Assembly (NCBI RefSeq): GCF_032399705.1
Contig: NZ_CP135922.1
Location: 5,766,001-5,830,000, forward strand
Source of the DNA: Paenibacillus sp. BIC5C1
GTDB lineage: Bacteria > Bacillota > Bacilli > Paenibacillales > Paenibacillaceae
Direction: 5' to 3'
DNA: 64,000 nt
Positions within the stretch are counted from its first letter, which is position 1, and every line of letters starts with the position of its first letter. This document shows positions 26,816 through 34,152 of this stretch, one piece after another. Both the position numbers and the translations under genes were made by a program. The notes under the pieces are model-generated. The model was not told the origin of the DNA, made no database searches, and saw nothing but the letters and a program-made list of their open reading frames with translations.

Positions 26816-27652
26816 TCATGCATCTATAAATGCCTTGCCCTGGGCCACGATTCCAACCGATCCTTCGATCGTAATTCGTTCAAGTTCTGCTCCATTCCAC
26901 TCAGCCATCACTTTAATCGCACCACCAGGCTGCTTGATATGCTGAACGATTTCCTTTTGCCTGCTCCATGCCAGATAGGCTCCCACCGAGGCTGTACCTG
27001 AACCGCACCCCCTTTCCCAGATCAGACTATCTAGCTGTGGGACAAATATGAGCGGTGCCAGCTCCTCCGATTGGGAGTTGTATAATAAAATGCCAATCAG
27101 CTTATCTCCCAAGGTTAAGCCTAATAATTGCGCTAGCGCTTGTGCCCTCTTTCTAATCGTTTCATCAAACGCTTCCACTTCGACGACGATATGGATGAAC
27201 TCCCGATACCGCACGATCACCATATCCATGTCTGTTCCCTCGTACTTGATCGTTCGCTGTTCAATCTGCTGAGGGACCGGCATCGTGACTTGGCAAAAAT
27301 ATTCATTCTGCTGCTGCTTCTTCACCTGACACCTGATTAATCGATCTGTCCCGGAAACTTCCAAGATGATTTCTGTGAAATCGGTGGATTTCAACTCGTT
27401 CTCGGACGCGATATACGCAGCCAAGGCCATGCAAGCATTCCCGCAGAACTCTCCACCGGCCATTTCCAAATGGGCAGCCGCCTCCGGTTTATCCGATCCG
27501 CCAATAAACCCCACTTGTTCAGCGTATACGTTGTCATAGGACATAATTTGGCCAGCGATGTGTGAATATGTCTCAGCTGGATGATTCGTCTTCACCAGAA
27601 CCGTCATATTTTGCGTGGGATTAAACTTGATAAAATCAATCTCCTGTTTCAT
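26816..27652 (-). CDS. cntK: histidine racemase, DapF-like (CntK-like)
   Basis: A 278-residue member of the diaminopimelate epimerase fold. Both cysteines of the two-base mechanism are present: GGEFCGNAC (Cys70) and ERGCGSGTASVG (Cys about 225). In staphylopine-type loci the enzyme converts L- to D-histidine for CntL. The start at 27652 is preferred (AGGAG 11 nt upstream); the longer open frame to 27787 would run through the promoter and the Zur-box-like site. Presence of this gene argues for a D-histidine-based product, as in staphylopine and bacillopaline, and against pseudopaline, which lacks this step. Confidence 0.9.
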   Translation of the reverse strand: MKQEIDFIKFNPTQNMTVLVKTNHPAETYSHIAGQIMSYDNVYAEQVGFIGGSDKPEAAAHLEMAGGEFCGNACMALAAYIASENELKSTDFTEIILEVSGTDRLIRCQVKKQQQNEYFCQVTMPVPQQIEQRTIKYEGTDMDMVIVRYREFIHIVVEVEAFDETIRKRAQALAQLLGLTLGDKLIGILLYNSQSEELAPLIFVPQLDSLIWERGCGSGTASVGAYLAWSRQKEIVQHIKQPGGAIKVMAEWNGAELERITIEGSVGIVAQGKAFIDA

Positions 27653-27710
27653 CGCAGCCGCTACTCCTATTCTTGATATGAAATTAAGTTGAGCTAACTT
27701 AGCTATAACT

Positions 27711-27733
27711 TTAATAGTAATAATTACGATTAA
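27711..27733. promoter_or_regulatory. Zur-box-like operator of the metallophore operon
   Basis: Arms TTAATAGTAAT and ATTACGATTAA flank a central A. It is identical to the box at 16893-16915 except for the central base. It starts 59 nt upstream of the cntK-like ATG and 11 nt downstream of the -10 box, a position suited to repression by zinc-loaded Zur. Confidence 0.88.
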
Positions 27734-27744
27734 CGATCGAGAAA

Positions 27745-27774
27745 AATATAGCATATCCCACTTGGGAGCGTCAA
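27745..27774 (-). promoter_or_regulatory. promoter of the metallophore operon
   Basis: On the minus strand, -35 TTGACG (27769-27774), an 18-bp spacer and -10 TATATT (27745-27750). The Zur-box-like palindrome follows. Confidence 0.8.
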
Positions 27775-27789
27775 CAAATATTTCCATAT

Positions 27790-27821
27790 CATAAAAGGAG
27801 CGTTACGACTGTCCTTTTATG
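27790..27821. repeat. inverted repeat upstream of the metallophore promoter
   Basis: CATAAAAGGA and TCCTTTTATG are perfect 10-bp arms with a 12-nt spacer. A second inverted repeat, TGACGCA-TT-TGCGTCA, lies at 27840-27855. Both lie between the cnt promoter and the ABC ATPase remnant. They may be leftovers of a terminator or regulatory sites. Confidence 0.5.
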
Positions 27822-27892
27822 TACAAACAGAAACAGAGTTGACGCATTTGCGTCACCCCTATTTAGCTCAACGTTTTCAGTTTAGAGATACA

Positions 27893-28127
27893 TCAGCGAC
27901 GATTAAAAGGCATAACGGATGCCAGCAATGCTTTTGCATATTCATTGGTTGTATCCGAGAGGCAATTCCGCTCAAGCTCTTCTACGATCTTCCCCGATAC
28001 AGAAAAAGTACCCGATCACACAGATTCGCCACGGCCTGAAGATCATGTGCAGCAAAGAGATAGTCATGTTCATTTCATGCTGAAGAGAACGAAGCAGTTC
28101 CAGAATCTGAGCCTGAACGGAAACAGC
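27893..28127 (-). pseudogene. remnant of a peptide-type ABC transporter ATPase (C-terminal part)
   Basis: Translation of the minus strand in shifting frames gives a recognisable DppF/OppF C-terminus: VSVQAQILELLRSLQ, then LFAAHDLQAVANLCDRV (the usual switch-His region), LFLYRG, then KIVEELER and NEYAKALLASVMPF before a stop at 27893. Two frame changes are needed, near 28060 and near 27990, and the Walker A, signature and Walker B regions are absent. It lies just downstream of the M20 gene and its terminator. It may be what is left of the ATPase of the importer at 32.2-35.8 kb, which has no ATPase gene. Confidence 0.75.
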
Positions 28128-28160
28128 AAAAAACGGCCACCTGATTGAGGTCACCGTTTT
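28128..28160 (-). terminator. terminator after the M20 amidohydrolase gene
   Basis: AAAACGG and CCGTTTT, plus ACCT/AGGT, pair around GATTG with a 2x2 internal mismatch. On the minus strand the stem is followed by TTTTTT. Confidence 0.7.
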
Positions 28161-28231
28161 ATGCGTTCATTCGCAATTTTATTAGCATATTATCTTATTA
28201 ATTATCCACGTATCCACGTCACTGTTATCGG

Positions 28232-29458
28232 TTATTCGCCGTTGGACTGCAACTTTTGCAGTGACTGTTCAGCCAGCGCTGCCAGAAGATGTGCCCCAAG
28301 CGGCAGCGCCCGTTCGTCCACATCGAATGCAGGATGATGCCATTCGTGCGGCCCTGACGTTCCGAGGAAGAGAAACAGACCCGGTACCTCCTTTTGGTAA
28401 AAGGAAAAATCTTCGCCAGCCGGGGAAGGTATCGGTCGGATACTGTTCAACCCCATCTCACTCGCGACCTGCTCCGCGACAGCAGCCAATGACGCATCAT
28501 TGACCACGGCAGGTGGTCCCTGAATCCACCGCACGGTAGCCCGTGTCCCGTAGGCTGCTGCTACTCCAGCAACCACCTGGTTGAAACGCTCACGAATCCG
28601 GGCACGTACCTTCTCGTCAAAGGTACGCACGGTACCGTCCAAAATGGCTTCTTCGGGAATGACGTTCCAAGCGGTGCCGCTGTTAATTTTGGTCACACTG
28701 ATTACGGCGCTCTCCTGTGCTCCTACATTACGACTCACGATGGCCTGTAATGCAGTCACGATATGAGATGCAACCACAATTGGGTCAATGCCCGCTTCCG
28801 GCACTGCCGCATGGGTTCCGACACCCTCCACTTTAACCACAAAACCATCTGCCGCTGCGAGCAGCGCTCCTTCACGGATACCTACCGTACCGACCTGCAG
28901 ATCCGGTTTGTTATGCAAACCAAAAATAGACTGAACTTCGGACAACGCTCCGCTCTGAATAACCTGCCGTGCTCCCGTCGCCTTCTCCTCCGAAGGCTGG
29001 AAAATCAAACGAACCTTGCCCGGCAGCCGGGATTCACGCTGTTTCAACAATCGTGCAGCACCGATCAGAATGGCGGTGTGTGCATCATGACCGCAAGCAT
29101 GCATCCGGCCAGCGATTTGCGAGGCATACTCCAGCTTCGTTTCTTCCTGGATCGGCAGCGCATCAATATCTGCGCGTAATGCCACTACCGGGCCATCACC
29201 CAGCCCAATTTCAGCGATAAGGCCCGTTCGCAGTGAATATTCTTCTGCAATCCGTACCCCTTCATCCACCAGCCAGCCTCGAATAGCTTCTGTCGTTTCC
29301 CGTTCCTCTCCGGATAGCTCGGGGTTACGATGCAAATGTCGCCGAATCGCGGTTAAGTGCTCTGCGAATTCTTCATCCTGCCCAACGCAAAGTTCATGCT
29401 TGCGGCTCTGTTCTTCTTGCTCTGCCTGTTGCTCAGGTTGTTTCAGATCACTGCTCAC
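28232..29458 (-). CDS. M20-family amidohydrolase (N-acyl amino acid deacylase type)
   Basis: A 408-residue M20D peptidase. Metal-ligand motifs are seen in MHACGHDAHTA (around 113-123) and in the catalytic ADIDALPIQEE region. The C-terminal HEWHHPAFDVDE also fits the family. These enzymes remove acyl groups from amino acids; HipO/YtnL and YxeP in Bacillus deacetylate N-acetyl-cysteine derivatives in S-alkylcysteine salvage. The GTG at 29458 is taken as start because AAAGGAGG lies 7 nt upstream; upstream ATGs lack a site. It is the last intact gene of a cluster with two flavin monooxygenases, which supports such a role by inference. Confidence 0.85.
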   Translation of the reverse strand: MSSDLKQPEQQAEQEEQSRKHELCVGQDEEFAEHLTAIRRHLHRNPELSGEERETTEAIRGWLVDEGVRIAEEYSLRTGLIAEIGLGDGPVVALRADIDALPIQEETKLEYASQIAGRMHACGHDAHTAILIGAARLLKQRESRLPGKVRLIFQPSEEKATGARQVIQSGALSEVQSIFGLHNKPDLQVGTVGIREGALLAAADGFVVKVEGVGTHAAVPEAGIDPIVVASHIVTALQAIVSRNVGAQESAVISVTKINSGTAWNVIPEEAILDGTVRTFDEKVRARIRERFNQVVAGVAAAYGTRATVRWIQGPPAVVNDASLAAVAEQVASEMGLNSIRPIPSPAGEDFSFYQKEVPGLFLFLGTSGPHEWHHPAFDVDERALPLGAHLLAALAEQSLQKLQSNGE

Positions 29459-29559
29459 GATATTGCCTCCTTTTATCATCGTATGTGCCATGTTAGATGG
29501 GTTAATATAATACACGGGTCATTTCACTTCAACAGATATGCTCTATATCATGTATATGC

Positions 29560-30624
29560 CTAACCGATCACCGCTTGCGCAGGTGTCGACTCATTCGCAA
29601 ATTCACCCAATCCCTGTTCATCCAGCGCCTCCCGCAATAATTCAAATGAACGAATGCGCTTGGCAAAATCACGTGTGGCTGTAGTAACTATCAGTTCATC
29701 CACGGCAAAATCCTGCTGGAACTTCGCCACAGCCGAACCAACCGTTTCCTTCGTACCTCTCGTCACACTCGGCTCCAGAATTTCAATTCGATACTTCTCG
29801 TTTGACTGCCGTCCGAATTCTTCCGCCTGCTCAACGGAACCAACCGTCAATACCTTGCCATTCTCCAGATGGATCTTGACCAGCATATGTTCACTTGCCA
29901 GTCCTTCGGCTTCTTCCGCACTCTCCGCCACAATCAATGATATGGCGAGGATGGCATATGGCTCCCGTCCATGTGAACGGTCAAACTGTTCCCGGTAAAT
30001 ACGCAAAGCCTCCAGAGCAACCTCCGTGTTGCTATTAATAAACAATGAAAATACATAAGGCAGTCCCAGTTCTGCTGCCATGCCTGCGCTATCGATACTT
30101 GCCCCAAGCACGTAGAGCTCAGCCGGGATTTCGGATACCGGTGCAGCGCTCAAACCGGCCAAAGGATGTGTTTCATCTTCATGCGGTTCATTATGGATGA
30201 ACTGCTTCACCTGATTGATTTTCTCCTTCAGTGAAGCGGCCTCCTGAATACCTTGCTGTAGTGCCTGTGTGGATCGGGGCAATCCCCCTGGAGCACGTCC
30301 AATCCCCAGATCGATTCTACCTGGACCAAGTGCAGAGAGCACATTGAAATTCTCGGCCACTTTGTAGGGACTATAATGTTGCAGCATCACCCCGCCAGAA
30401 CCGAGACGAATCCGCTCCGTATGCGCCAGCAAGTGGGAAATGAGTACCTCGGGTGAGGAGCCGGCAACATGACCTGAGTCATGATGTTCCGATACCCAGA
30501 AACGATGAAATCCAAGCTGTTCAGCCCGCTGCACCAATTCAATCGTATGCCGAAAAGCATCAATCGGCGTCTCCCCTTCATAGATCGGGGTTTGATCCAA
30601 TATGCCAACACGAATACCCATCAT
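29560..30624 (-). CDS. luciferase-like flavin-dependent monooxygenase (MsnO8 type)
   Basis: A 354-residue LLM-class protein. The N-terminal VGILDQTPI and FWVSEHHDSG (with the conserved SEHH) mark the bacterial luciferase-like fold, followed by IRLGSGGVMLQHYSPYKVAENF and GRIDLGIGRAPGG. Such enzymes use FMNH2 and O2. Reduced flavin may come from the FMN reductase encoded at 31632-32183. GGAGGAGAAT precedes the ATG at 30624. It lies between the LysR regulator and the M20 gene on the same strand. An oxygenase acting on an organosulfur compound is plausible but not shown. Confidence 0.85.
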   Translation of the reverse strand: MMGIRVGILDQTPIYEGETPIDAFRHTIELVQRAEQLGFHRFWVSEHHDSGHVAGSSPEVLISHLLAHTERIRLGSGGVMLQHYSPYKVAENFNVLSALGPGRIDLGIGRAPGGLPRSTQALQQGIQEAASLKEKINQVKQFIHNEPHEDETHPLAGLSAAPVSEIPAELYVLGASIDSAGMAAELGLPYVFSLFINSNTEVALEALRIYREQFDRSHGREPYAILAISLIVAESAEEAEGLASEHMLVKIHLENGKVLTVGSVEQAEEFGRQSNEKYRIEILEPSVTRGTKETVGSAVAKFQQDFAVDELIVTTATRDFAKRIRSFELLREALDEQGLGEFANESTPAQAVIG

Positions 30625-30691
30625 ATTCTCCTCCTTCGATCTTGCCGAACCTGACTGAATGAATCCTTCCTTGCTTCCTTAATGACTCTCT

Positions 30692-31564
30692 CTATAGCTG
30701 CCGCAGCAGTTCCCCGAAAGGCTCTGCAAAAGGCGAATGTTCTTCTTTTAACGTAACGACGCTGATCTGCAACGATACACCTGCAACTTCATGTACCTGA
30801 ATGGGGAACAGTTCCTGATCTTGCACTTCCTTTTGCACGGTCAGACCTGGGAGAAACGCAATACCTGCTCCTTGCTTCACCAGCTTCTTCGCCGTTTCCG
30901 AATTATCAACGTGATATGTAATATCCGGCGGGTGTTCCAGCGAGTCAAAGGCCCGGTGAATGCGCAGCCAGTCCAGTGAACCACATTCAAAAAAGACCAG
31001 CTGCTCATTCCTGATCGCCTCCATGCTGACATGCCCGCGTTCAATAAATGGATGGCCTTTGTACACGTATAGCTGAATTGGATCTTCATAAAAAGCAACC
31101 GTACGGATTGCAGGATGCATGACCTTCCGCACAAAAGCAAGATCGATTTCCTGACCCAGCAGCTTGGCGACGAGTTGGTCCGTCGTCGCTGTAGTCAGTT
31201 TGATGTTCACCTCAGGGTAAGCTTCCTTGATTTTGGGCAGAAAGTCGGGAATGACATAGTTGGATACGGATACCGTACTGCCGAGTCGGAGTGCATCGGG
31301 CGTCGTACGGCGTTGCTGTATCTTCTGTCTGCCCTTCTGAATTACTTGCAGTACCTGCTGGGCGTAGGGAAGGAACTTTCTCCCCTCTTCCGTGAGCACA
31401 ATCTGTTTGCCAAGACGGTCAAACAATTTGCAGCCGAGTTCACGTTCAAGGGACTGAATACGAGCGGTGACAGAAGGTTGGGACAAAAAGAGTACCTCGG
31501 CAGCCTTATTGAAGCTTCCGTAATGATTGATGTATACAAATGCTTCAATGTTCTCAATATTCAT
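30692..31564 (-). CDS. LysR-family transcriptional regulator
   Basis: A 290-residue LysR protein with an N-terminal winged HTH (GSFNKAAEVLFLSQPSVTARIQSLE, then LGCKLFDRLGKQIVLTEEG). A periplasmic-binding-like effector domain makes up the rest (LRLGSTVSVSNYVIPDFLP). It lies inside the sulfur-type cluster, between the FMN reductase and the LLM monooxygenase, and on the same strand. In Bacillus, LysR proteins such as YtlI and CysL activate sulfur genes. It is the obvious candidate to bind the 15-bp inverted repeats at 6789-6803 and 37504-37518. Confidence 0.88.
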   Translation of the reverse strand: MNIENIEAFVYINHYGSFNKAAEVLFLSQPSVTARIQSLERELGCKLFDRLGKQIVLTEEGRKFLPYAQQVLQVIQKGRQKIQQRRTTPDALRLGSTVSVSNYVIPDFLPKIKEAYPEVNIKLTTATTDQLVAKLLGQEIDLAFVRKVMHPAIRTVAFYEDPIQLYVYKGHPFIERGHVSMEAIRNEQLVFFECGSLDWLRIHRAFDSLEHPPDITYHVDNSETAKKLVKQGAGIAFLPGLTVQKEVQDQELFPIQVHEVAGVSLQISVVTLKEEHSPFAEPFGELLRQL

Positions 31565-31631
31565 AAGCGCCCCCCGAATCCACGTCCGCAGACGTTATCT
31601 ATATCCATTTATCCAATTAATTTACTTGGTT

Positions 31632-32183
31632 TTATGATATCGTAATCCCATTCTTTTCCAGAGTCAATATCAATTCTTCCAGGGAACGATCCAATCGTGT
31701 AGTGATATCTGCCGAAAGTACAAATTTACCGTCATCGAGCCGATCAATTCCCTGATCAACTGCGTATACTCCGCCGAGAATATTTCTGCCTCCAAGTGCT
31801 GCCAGCACAGGCTTCAATGCATAATCAATGGCGAGCAGATGGGCAATCGAGCCGCCGATGACTAATGGAAGAGCCAGCTTGCCCCGCAGTCCTTCCTGTG
31901 GAATCAGATCCAGGAACAGCTTCAGCACGCCAGAGTATGATGCTTTGTATACCGGTGTTGCCACGATGACTGCATCCGCGGCTTCAACAACTGCGAGCGC
32001 ATCCCGAATGAATGAGCTATCGAACCTGGCCTGCACCAGATCTTCCGCTGGCAGGTCGACGACATGAATCACCTCAACGGTAATGCCTGCCTCTTTTAAT
32101 TTATTACTGCTGTAATCCGTAAGGCCTGTTAGACGCGAACGTTTGGAAGGCGATCCGGCAATAATAACGACATGTGACATCAT
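31632..32183 (-). CDS. NAD(P)H-dependent FMN reductase (SsuE-like)
   Basis: A 183-residue flavodoxin-fold reductase. The phosphate-binding loop is VIIAGSPSKRSRLTGLTDY, and SYSGVLKLFLDLIP (around 83-96) is the family block found in SsuE/MsuE-type reductases. It supplies FMNH2 to two-component monooxygenases. Two such oxygenases flank it (29560-30624 and 35994-37340). It follows the permease gene by 21 nt, so it is probably cotranscribed with the importer. The exact partner oxygenase cannot be assigned. Confidence 0.88.
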   Translation of the reverse strand: MMSHVVIIAGSPSKRSRLTGLTDYSSNKLKEAGITVEVIHVVDLPAEDLVQARFDSSFIRDALAVVEAADAVIVATPVYKASYSGVLKLFLDLIPQEGLRGKLALPLVIGGSIAHLLAIDYALKPVLAALGGRNILGGVYAVDQGIDRLDDGKFVLSADITTRLDRSLEELILTLEKNGITIS

Positions 32184-32204
32184 GATTCCTCCTTGGAATA
32201 GCGG

Positions 32205-33122
32205 TCAAGCCGCTCCATTTACTTTGGGGTCCAACCGATCGCGAATATCGTCTCCAATCAGATTAACCGCCAATACAAACATGGTAATTGCGAGTCCCGG
32301 GAAGGTACAGATCCACCAGGCAACCGTCAGATAACCTCTCCCTTGCGAGAGCAACGCTCCCCAGTCCGGAATTTCCTTCAACACGCCAAGTCCGAGAAAG
32401 CTGAGACCCGAGCCTGTCAGAATGGAGGTACCTACGCCAAGCGTCGCCATAACCAGCAATGGTGACACTGAATGAGGCAGTACATGCTTCCAGAAAATAC
32501 GGGCATTCGAGCCCCCAAGTGAACGTGTAGCTGTAATAAAAGGCAAACCTTTAACAGACATGACCTGCCCACGCATCACCCGTGCATATCCCGGAATGGA
32601 AGATACCGCAACAGCCAGTGCAATGTTAAGCAGTCCAGGCCCCAACGCTGCCGCGACGGATAATGCCAGCAACACGCCTGGAACAGCCATCAGAATATCG
32701 ACGGCCCGCATGGTGATTGTATCCAGAATACCTCCTGCATAGCCGGCAATAATGCCAAGAGCACTGCCCACAAGACCACCCACCAGCACCGAAGCAAATC
32801 CAATCAGCAATGAGTCTCTGCTGCCATGCACAACCACACTGAAAATATCCCTGCCAAAATAATCGGTCCCAAACAGGTGCGCAGCAGTGGGAGCCTGCAG
32901 GATGGCATCCGTCATCATCTGAGTTGGATCATAGGGAGCAATCCATCCCGGCACGATTGCACAAGTGACGGTAAACACCACGACCAGCAAAGCTGCATAA
33001 AAGAATAAACGGGATACCGCGAATGAGACGCGGTGACGCAGGGGACGGCGACTCCACAGGCGTAAACGCCCTGTTCTGGCGGCCCAACCTTTTTTGTCAC
33101 CCACCAATGGTTTCATGCTCAT
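32205..33122 (-). CDS. peptide/nickel-type ABC transporter permease (DppC-like)
   Basis: A 305-residue DppC-type permease. After a basic N-terminus come APYDPTQMMTDAILQAP and HLFGTDYFGRDIFSVVVHGSR, the classic GTDxxGRD signature. The coupling loop is ITATRSLGGSNARIFWKHVLP, and SGLSFLGLGV lies near the end. It pairs with the DppB-like permease 55 nt upstream. No ATPase gene is present in this cluster; only a broken one lies at 27893-28127. The substrate is unknown; the surrounding oxygenases suggest an organosulfur compound. Confidence 0.85.
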   Translation of the reverse strand: MSMKPLVGDKKGWAARTGRLRLWSRRPLRHRVSFAVSRLFFYAALLVVVFTVTCAIVPGWIAPYDPTQMMTDAILQAPTAAHLFGTDYFGRDIFSVVVHGSRDSLLIGFASVLVGGLVGSALGIIAGYAGGILDTITMRAVDILMAVPGVLLALSVAAALGPGLLNIALAVAVSSIPGYARVMRGQVMSVKGLPFITATRSLGGSNARIFWKHVLPHSVSPLLVMATLGVGTSILTGSGLSFLGLGVLKEIPDWGALLSQGRGYLTVAWWICTFPGLAITMFVLAVNLIGDDIRDRLDPKVNGAA

Positions 33123-33177
33123 AAGACTCCTCCTTCCTCACGACGCGTTCAGATGTTTCAGACGGTTCCATCCGTTC

Positions 33178-34110
33178 TCATGTTCGGACTGCACGCCTAA
33201 CTCTGGGATCAATGTACGCATAAGAGATATCCACCAGTAAATTCAACACGACATAGATCATTGCTGTGAAAAAGACTACGCCCTGCACAACAGGCAGGTC
33301 TTTGGCCATCAATGCATCCGCGATGATTCTGCCGATGCCTTGTCTGGAGAAGACTGTCTCCACCATGACGGTTCCAGCAAGCAAATCACCAATCAACATG
33401 CCGATGACCGTCACCGCAGGAATCAGTGCATTACGCAGCGCATGACCGTACATGATGGTCCGTTGTGAAAGACCTTTTGCTCGTAATGCCACGATAAAAG
33501 GTTCGTTCACCACTTCCAGCATGCTGTTGCGCACCATACGTACGATGAAACCCGCACCGACGAGGCCCAGTGTTGCAGCAGGAAGCACCAATGAACTGAA
33601 TCCGTCCGAGCCCATCGCCGGAAACCAGCCGAGCTGGACCGAGAACAGCAGGATCAGCAGGATGCCGGTCCAGAAGGTTGGCATAGAGATACCAAACAAT
33701 CCAACGAGCCGGGCGATAAAATCAATTACGCCATTACGATGAATGGCAGACAGTACGCCGAGTGTAATGCCAATGGTTATCGCTATGATTGAGCTGAGCG
33801 CGGTCAGCGCCAGTGTGGCAGGGAAATGTTCCAATATTTTGGGCAGCACCGGGTCGGAATTAATCATGGATTTGCCGAAATCCCCACGCAGCATGTCTCC
33901 GAAATAGTTGGCAAACTGGATGTAAAACGGCTGATCCAGACCGAGCTGAACCCGCAAGTTCTGAATCATCTCGGGTGTTGCCGATGACGGGTCCAGCATA
34001 AGCAGGACCGGATCACCCGGCAGCAGATACATGATGCAGTACACCAACACCGAAGCTCCCAAAATAACCAGAAGCGATGTAGCAAGTCTTGTCAGTATCG
34101 TTTGAACCAT
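33178..34110 (-). CDS. peptide/nickel-type ABC transporter permease (DppB-like)
   Basis: A 310-residue DppB-type permease with six hydrophobic segments, YLLPGDPVLLMLD near the N-terminus, ALRAKGLSQRTIMYGHALRN as coupling loop and VFSRQGIGRIIADALMAKDLP near the C-terminus. The ATG at 34110 is chosen because AAGGAG lies 10 nt upstream; the in-frame ATG at 34137 has none. It lies 42 nt after the binding-protein gene and forms a channel with the DppC-like protein. Confidence 0.85.
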   Translation of the reverse strand: MVQTILTRLATSLLVILGASVLVYCIMYLLPGDPVLLMLDPSSATPEMIQNLRVQLGLDQPFYIQFANYFGDMLRGDFGKSMINSDPVLPKILEHFPATLALTALSSIIAITIGITLGVLSAIHRNGVIDFIARLVGLFGISMPTFWTGILLILLFSVQLGWFPAMGSDGFSSLVLPAATLGLVGAGFIVRMVRNSMLEVVNEPFIVALRAKGLSQRTIMYGHALRNALIPAVTVIGMLIGDLLAGTVMVETVFSRQGIGRIIADALMAKDLPVVQGVVFFTAMIYVVLNLLVDISYAYIDPRVRRAVRT

Positions 34111-34152
34111 ACCGGGTCGTCTCCTTCCTGTCTGCATACTTGGCGGTACGTT

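Noticed and set aside
26816..27787. Longer start of the CntK-like protein at 27787
   Set aside because: The extension would contain the promoter and the Zur-box-like site and has no ribosome binding site; DapF-type proteins begin at about the 27652 start.
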